Shown: positions 6,867 through 11,305 of the stretch, in pieces
How positions within the stretch are numbered: the first letter of the stretch is position 1
How the letters are laid out: each line of letters opens with the position of its first letter
Translations under genes and position numbers: made by a program
Assembly: GCA_030248135.1 (NCBI GenBank)
Contig: JASANC010002086.1
Coordinates: forward strand, 1-11,305
DNA from: Theristus sp. LFF4_11
Taxonomy: Eukaryota; Nematoda; Chromadorea; Monhysterida; Xyalidae
Reading direction: 5' to 3'
DNA length: 11,305 nt
The notes under the pieces: model-generated
Told to the model about the DNA's origin: nothing
The model's input: only the letters and a program-made list of their open reading frames with translations
Databases searched by the model: none

Positions 6867-6941
6867 AATTAGTCTCGCCAGTGAAGCAGACAGCCTCTCA
6901 GCACCGCTGTCCTGGTGATCTACTGCCAGATTTCGGAACCG
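6867..6941 (-). CDS. Possible 25-codon internal exon, minus strand
   Basis: On the minus strand a GTTTTGCAG acceptor precedes 75 bases that encode RFRNLAVDHQDSG and then AERLSASLARLI, ending at a GTAAGA donor. Both ends are phase 0, and the intron to the next TTTTCAG (6806-6866) is 61 bp, a plausible size. In that phase the next segment reads HISQ and then stops, so this could be near the gene's end or the gene could be broken. No family recognised. Confidence 0.25.
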
Positions 6942-6975
6942 CTGCAAAACGGTCGCTGCATCCGAAGCAATTACA

Positions 6976-7340
6976 ACAAAAATAATGTCAATAAACAGTG
7001 CAAAAAATAAATTTCAAAAAACTGCCCACCCCTTCTTTGCTTCCAGTCATTTTCCACTGTCTGGTTTGAATGCGCGCGCATTTTGGGACCCACTGTACGC
7101 GCTTCGTTGCAACCCTTTACTAAAAACAGTGAAGTGAATTGCGACAACGAACAACCTGCTCAGTGCTCAGTCCATTGTCATTGTCAATCTTGCATTCAAC
7201 TTTGCGTTTTTGTGTGGTGTGTGAGTTTTCCTCAGCTCCATTCGTGCTAAATTTCTTTGGCACACGAGCATATCAAATGTGGTTCTTCGAACTTCCAGAT
7301 TGATTCAGCACCAGTACCGAAGGCGAAAGCAAATTTTCGA
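6976..7340. other. Unassigned region with a lone mariner-like terminus
   Basis: Around 7071-7097 the sequence GCGCGCATTTTGGGACC leads into CACTGTA, which read inward on the minus strand is TACAGTGGGTCCCAAAA. This is in the style of a Tc1/mariner end beside TA (7096-7097). No matching left end was found in the window. The GCGCGCATT just inside it also occurs inside the left end-repeat of the element at 1-558. The rest holds no recognisable gene. Confidence 0.3.
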
Positions 7341-7480
7341 GGGGGGGGGGGTGTCGTCACGTGGGGGGGGGGTGCCGAAAATTTTTCAGTGGGGGGGTGT
7401 CAGTCATGGTACAGTGACACCCCCCCCAGGCGTGGGCCATGGGGAGGGTGCACTATTGTAGAAAAATTTCTGGGGGGGGG
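7341..7480 (+). repeat. Cluster of G runs with GGGGGGGTG repeats and a hairpin
   Basis: G runs of 11, 10, 7 and 9 occur at 7341, 7363, 7391 and 7472, each followed by TG(T/C). Between them a perfect 12-bp inverted repeat (GGGGGGGTGTCA at 7391-7402 and its complement at 7415-7426) has a 12-base loop. The 88-codon frame through this region is glycine-rich low-complexity translation, not a gene. Confidence 0.8.
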
Positions 7481-7502
7481 TGCACCTAGAGATGTAAGGG
7501 TC

Positions 7503-7539
7503 AAAAAAAAAATTTTTTTTTAATTTTTTTTAAAAAAAA
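7503..7539. repeat. A/T homopolymer palindrome
   Basis: Ten A, nine T, AA, eight T and eight A form a near-symmetrical A/T block next to the outer end of the composite foldback. It could be a simple-sequence tract or a preferred AT-rich target. Homopolymer lengths may be inexact. Confidence 0.7.
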
Positions 7540-7549
7540 GGGGCGTTTT

Positions 7550-7682
7550 CCTATTTTAGCGTAACTTTCCACAAATAGAGTAACTTTGATATTTTAGCGT
7601 AACTTTCAACAAATAAAGTAACTTTGATATTTTAGCGTAACTTTCAACAAATAAAGTAACTTTGATATTTTACCGTAACTTT
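7550..7682 (+). repeat. 38-bp tandem array, outer left arm
   Basis: Three full 38-bp units plus one half unit. Each unit is two 19-bp halves, GATATTTTAGCGTAACTTT and CAACAAATAAAGTAACTTT, which share the ending GTAACTTT. The outermost unit differs (CCTATTTTAGC, CCACAAATAGAG). The inverted partner is at 11141-11305. Confidence 0.85.
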
Positions 7683-7684
7683 GA

Positions 7685-7754
7685 TATTTTAGCGTAACTT
7701 TCAATATGTTACGCTAAAATAGGGTAGGGCTTGGTACTGTCCTATTTTAGCGTA
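7685..7754. repeat. Overlapping hairpins of the TTTTAGCGTAAC motif, left arm
   Basis: TATTTTAGCGTAAC (7685-7698) pairs perfectly with 7708-7721 across a 9-base loop. The second strand of that stem can instead pair with CCTATTTTAGCGTA at 7741-7754 across a 17-base loop. Two mutually exclusive stems are therefore possible. The same block recurs inverted at 10418-10486 and near 11071-11141, each time as a unit. Confidence 0.8.
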
Positions 7755-7805
7755 TCAACATATAAACAGCTCATTTAAAGCTATTTCAGCCGCGAAACTT
7801 TGTAA

Positions 7806-8330
7806 ACCTACGTTATTTTGCACGGAGATTTCAAATTTTGACCTTGTGGGTTACGGTAACGCCCGGTTTGGTCCCAACACGATCTTAGTTCCGTAAACAA
7901 TCCACAAACACCTTGGTAACCGCAACCAAATTAGTGAAACAAGTTAAATTAGGGTTGTTTTGCATGGAGATTTCAAATTTAAACCTTGTGGGTTACGGTA
8001 ACGCCTGATTTGGTCTCAACACGATCTTAGTTCCATGAACAACCCACAAACAGCTTGGTAACCGCAACCAAACCGGTGAAACATGCTAGATTAAGGTTGT
8101 TTTGCACGCAGATTTTGAATTTCAGCTTTCCGGATTACGGTAACGCCTGGTTTGGTCTCAACACGATCTTAGTTCCATGAACAACCCACAAACAGCTTGG
8201 TAACCGCAACCAAACCGGTGAAACATGCTAGATTAAGGTTATTTTGCACGCAGATTTTGAATTTCAGCTTTCCGGATTACGGTAACGCCTGGTTTGGTCT
8301 CAACACGATCTTAGTTCCATGAACAACCGA
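7806..8330 (-). repeat. 142-bp tandem array, left arm (4 units)
   Basis: The marker ACACGATCTTAGTTCC recurs at about 7877, 8018, 8161 and 8303, giving a period of 141-143 bp. The first two units carry the outer-type variant (ACCTTGTGGGTTACGGTAAC); the next two carry the inner type (GCTTTCCGGATTACGGTAAC). Each unit contains the related motifs GCGGTTACC and GCGTTACC on one strand. The array is non-coding. Confidence 0.88.
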
Positions 8331-9138
8331 GTTCCATGAGTAGACGACTAGTACGGCAGCAAGGACTTGTGTCAACATCATGCCCATTGTAATATAGCTA
8401 GTTGTGAATGGCGATTCGGAACTCTACGGTGTCGCTTTAGCTAAAATTTCGTGATAAACAAATTAAAAAAGAAAAGTAAATAAAAAAAGCGTTCAAACAA
8501 CTAAATAAGCGCAAAGCAACTTCAAAGTGGTATTGACCAAATGCAGATCTTCAGAGGCACAATCACCCGAAATAAAAAAAACTAGTTTTTTTGAGCATGT
8601 CACTTTTAACCGCACAATGGAAAGCATGGGAAACGTTGAATAAGTATAGATAAGAATAACGATTGTATCGGGTTTCGCATATATACTTGTTTCTTCAACC
8701 CATTCGCTGCACAGCATGATGGTGGTATATAACAACCCAAACATTGTCGGATGATGCGCCTATGCTGTTGTTTCAGCGGACATCTTTCTCTGACCCCGCA
8801 TCTAAAGGACATTTGGCGTAAAACATGTAACAGACTTTTGTCTCATTATGCTGCTGCACGGACCCCTCACGAAAGCAATCACGTGCGTTCTACCAAACCA
8901 TAATTGCAGCAGGCCAAAAAATTCACGCACTCTTGACCTCTTGACCTATGCCATTGAATGTTGAGCGATCATAAAATACGTTGCCTACATAACCTGTCCT
9001 TCAATTGTAAACCAACCGTTTCCAAAAACGAGAGAGGGGGCGGGGAGAATTTAACAACGATTTGCTTCACGAACACGTAAATAATGTTTTAAGTAAATAA
9101 ATAATAAATAAGCGTAAATAAATAAACTTTTGTATGTT
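8331..9138. other. Core of the composite foldback, no gene recognised
   Basis: About 0.8 kb of single-copy sequence between the two arrays. Frames on the minus strand (8493-8744, 8606-8812) overlap each other and show no domain. AAATAAATAA-type simple sequence occurs near 9090-9125 and 8463-8495. Nothing resembles a transposase, replication protein or RNA gene. Confidence 0.55.
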
Positions 9139-10340
9139 TTTCACGGAACTAAGATCGTGTTGAGACCAAACCAGGCGTTACCGTAATCCGGAAAGATGAA
9201 ATTCAAAATCTGCGTGCAAAACAACCTTAATCTAGCTTGTTTCACCGGTTTGGTTGCGGTTACCAAGCTGTTTGTGGATGTTGATGAAACTAAGATCGCA
9301 TTGGGACCAAACCAGGCGTTACCGTAATCCAGAAAGCTGAAATTCAAAATCTGCGTGCAAAATAACCTTAATCTAGCATGTTTCACCGGTTTGGTTGCGG
9401 TTACCAAGCTGTTTGTGGGTTGTTCATGGAACTAAGATCGTGTTGAGACCAAACCAGGCGTTACCGTAATCCGGAAAGCTGAAATTCAAAATCTGCGTGC
9501 AAAATAACCTTAATCTAGCATGTTTCACCGGTTTGGTTGCGGTTACCAAGCTGTTTGTGGGTTGTTCATGGAACTAAGATCGTGTTGAGACCAAACCAGG
9601 CGTTACCGTAATCCGGAAAGCTGAAATTCAAAATCTGCGTGCAAAACAACCTTAATCTAGCATGTTTCACCGGTTTGGTTGCGGTTACCAAGCTGTTTGT
9701 GGGTTGTTCATGGAACTAAGATCGTGTTGAGACCAAACCAGGCGTTACCGTAATTCGGAAAGTTGAAATTCAAAATCTGCGTGCAAAGCAACCTTAATCT
9801 AGCTTGTTTCACCGGTTTGGTTGCGGTTACCAAGCTGTTTGTGGGTTGTTGATGAAACTAAGATCGCATTGGGACCAAACCAGGCGTTACCGTAATCCAG
9901 AAAACTGAAATTCAAAATCTGCGTGCAAAACAACCTTAATCTAGCATGTTTCACCGGTTTGGTTGCGGTTACCAAGCTGTTTGTGGGTTGTTCATGGAAC
10001 TAAGATCGTGTTGAGACCAAACCAGGCGTTACCGTAATCCGGAAAGCTGAAATTCAAAATCTGCGTGCAAAACAACCTTAATCTAGCTTGTTTCACCGGT
10101 TTGGTTGTGATTACCAAGCTGTTTGTGAGTTGTTGATGGAACTAAGATCGTGTTGAGACCAAACGAAGCGTTACCGTAACCCACAAGGTTTAAATTTGAA
10201 ATCTCCATGCAAAACAACCCTAATCTAATTTGTTTCACTAATTTGGTTGCGGTTACCAAGGTGTTTGTGGATTGTTGACGGAACTAAGATCGTGTTGGGA
10301 TCAAACCGGGTGTTACCGTAACCTACAAGGTCAAAATTTG
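9139..10340 (+). repeat. 142-bp tandem array, right arm, inner block
   Basis: The marker GGAACTAAGATCG or its variants recurs about every 142 bp from 9146 to 10284, nine times. Most units are inner-type (CCGGAAAGCTGAAATTC). Two near 9289 and 9857 share the variant GATGAAACTAAGATCGCATT, spaced four units apart. The last two units are outer-type, with CCCACAAGG or CCTACAAGG, mirroring the left arm. Confidence 0.88.
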
Positions 10341-10487
10341 AAATCTCCGTGCAAAATAACGTAGGTTTACAAAGTTTCGCGGCTGAAATAGCTTTAAATG
10401 AGCTGTTTATATGTTGATACGCTAAAATAGGACAGTACCAAGCCCTATCCTATTTTAGCGTAACATATTGAAAGTTACGCTAAAATA
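10341..10487 (-). repeat. Internal copy of the arm-end block inside the right arm
   Basis: From the TTTGCGTGCAAAATAACGTAGG-type linker through both hairpins, this segment matches the inverse of 7683-7806 and also 10999-11141. It stops at TAAAATA (10487) where the 38-bp units should begin, and continues directly into an inner-type 142-bp unit (CTGAAATTCAAAATTTGCG). It is therefore an interior, tip-less copy. Confidence 0.8.
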
Positions 10488-10636
10488 CTGAAATTCAAAA
10501 TTTGCGTGCAAAACAACCTTAATCTAGCTTGTTTCACCGGTTTGGTTGCGGTGACCAAGCTGTTTGTGGGTTGTTCATGGAACTAAGATCGTATTAGGAC
10601 CAAACCAGGCGTTACCGTAATCCGGAAAGCTGAAAT

Positions 10637-10713
<77 letters not shown>

Positions 10714-10998
10714 CATTTGCGTGCAAAACAACCTTAATCCAGCTTGTTTCACCGGTTTGGTTGCGGTTATTAAGCTGTTTGTGGGTTATTGATGGAACTA
10801 AGATCGTGTTGAGACGAAACGAAGCGTTACCGTAACCCACAAGGTTTAAATTTGAAATCTCCATGCAAAACAACCTAATCTAACTTGTTTCACTAATTTG
10901 GTTGCGGTTACCAAGGTGTTTGTGGATTGTTGACGGAACTAAGATCGTGTTGGGACCAAACCGGGCGTTACCGTAACCCACAAGGTCAAAATTTGAAA
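10488..10998 (+). repeat. 142-bp tandem array, right arm, outer block
   Basis: Three unit markers, near 10578, 10796 and 10936. The first unit is inner-type, the last two outer-type. The second unit is lengthened by a 72-base T run. The order matches the end of the inner block, so this looks like a repeated copy of the arm's end with one extra unit. Confidence 0.85.
10642..10713 (+). repeat. 72-base T run inside a 142-bp unit
   Basis: The sister unit reads ATTCAAAATTTGCGTGC; here the T part has become 72 consecutive T followed by CA and TTTGCGTGC. It could be an expansion of a short T tract, a poly(A) tail of an inserted transcript with no body, or an assembly artefact. The lysine-run frame it creates on the minus strand is not a gene. 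Confidence 0.9.
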
Positions 10999-11070
10999 TC
11001 TCCGTGCAAAATCACGTAGGTTTACAAAGTTTCGCGGCTGAAATAGCTTTAAATGAGCTGTTTATATGTT

Positions 11071-11305
11071 GATACGCTAAAATAGGACAGTACCAAGCCC
11101 TTATCCTACTTTAGCGTAACATATTGAAAGTTACGCTAAAATGGAATAACTGTTATTCATCGAAAATTGAAAGTTACGGTAAAATATCAAAGTTACTTTA
11201 TTTGTTGAAAGTTACGCTAAAATATCAAAGTTACTTTATTTGTTGAAAAGTTACGCTAAAATATCAAAGTTACTTTATTTATGGAAAGTTACTCTATTTG
11301 TGGAA
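11071..11305 (-). repeat. Outer right arm: hairpin block and 38-bp array
   Basis: Hairpin motifs to 11141, then a short non-matching stretch (GGAATAACTGTTATTCATCG near 11142-11162, itself containing a GAATAACTGTTATTC palindrome), then about three 38-bp units inverted relative to 7550-7682. The last unit has CTCTATTTGTGG, the mark of the outermost unit of the left arm, so the element's tip is just beyond base 11305. Confidence 0.82.

Larger units (their letters stand above)
7550..11305. mobile_element. Composite long-armed foldback element (right tip cut by the window edge)
   Basis: The left arm (7550-8330) and right arm (9139-11305) are inverted copies with the same order of parts: 38-bp units, paired hairpins containing TTTTAGCGTAAC, a linker of about 50 bp and an array of about 142-bp units. 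They enclose a non-coding core of about 0.8 kb. The right arm is longer (12 versus 4 large units) and has an internal hairpin block. By symmetry the right tip lies about 20 bp past the window. No transposase motif is seen, so it is non-autonomous. The layout is like other foldback families with modular repeat arms; family membership is unknown. Confidence 0.8.

Noticed and set aside
7257..7523. 88-codon glycine-rich frame
   Set aside because: It is a translation of G runs and flanking low-complexity DNA; the glycines come from poly-G and no domain or splice support exists.
9141..9407. 88-codon minus-strand frame with an internal repeat
   Set aside because: The internal duplication is just two adjacent 142-bp units; 142 is not a multiple of 3, and stops interrupt the frame in other units.
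10637..10873. 78-codon minus-strand frame with a long lysine run
   Set aside because: The lysines are the reverse translation of the 72-base T tract, and the rest is the 142-bp repeat unit.
7806..10998. CRISPR array
   Set aside because: Units are about 142 bp, contiguous and without unique spacers, and they are arranged in inverted arms in eukaryote-like DNA.

Overview
The window looks like repeat-rich DNA from a small eukaryote, most likely a nematode. The reasons are one multi-exon gene whose 3' splice sites read TTTCAG or TTGCAG, two introns of about 90 bp, a possible trans-splice-like TTTTCAG 50 bp before the start codon, and a protein that resembles nematode multi-pass membrane proteins with a Cys-rich head. 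There are no bacterial-style operons, ribosome binding sites or RNA genes. The species assignment is inference.

Layout. 1-2049: two copies of one non-autonomous Tc1/mariner-like element (TIR starting CAG, TA target) lie in opposite orientation around a 326-bp spacer. The right copy is split by a foldback element (1431-1967) whose arms are arrays of a 15-bp repeat. 2052-2872: mostly unassigned DNA with one doubtful 46-codon secreted-peptide ORF. 2873-3147 and 5483-5751: an inverted pair of copies of a second, about 270-bp, TA-flanked MITE. 3521-5953: a six-exon membrane-protein gene on the + strand. A foldback element related to the first sits in its third intron, 12 bp from an acceptor. Its last intron holds another 15-bp array and the second MITE. 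A frame disruption in exon 2 suggests a pseudogene or an assembly error. 5957-6063: a long G-rich tract just after the stop codon. 6600-6980: possible exon fragments of an unidentified minus-strand gene. 7341-7539: G-run and A/T homopolymer DNA.

7550-11305: almost one whole composite foldback element, about 3.8 kb. From outside inward each arm has 38-bp tandem units, a pair of perfect hairpins, a short linker and an array of about 142-bp units (4 in the left arm, 12 in the right). The arms surround an 0.8-kb non-coding core. The right arm contains an internal copy of its own hairpin block and a 72-base T run. Its outer end falls just past the window edge.

The main theme is several unrelated families of long-armed, tandem-repeat-bearing inverted elements nested in each other and in a gene. 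No transposase is encoded here, so all would depend on enzymes supplied from elsewhere. The most unusual object is the composite foldback of 7550-11305.
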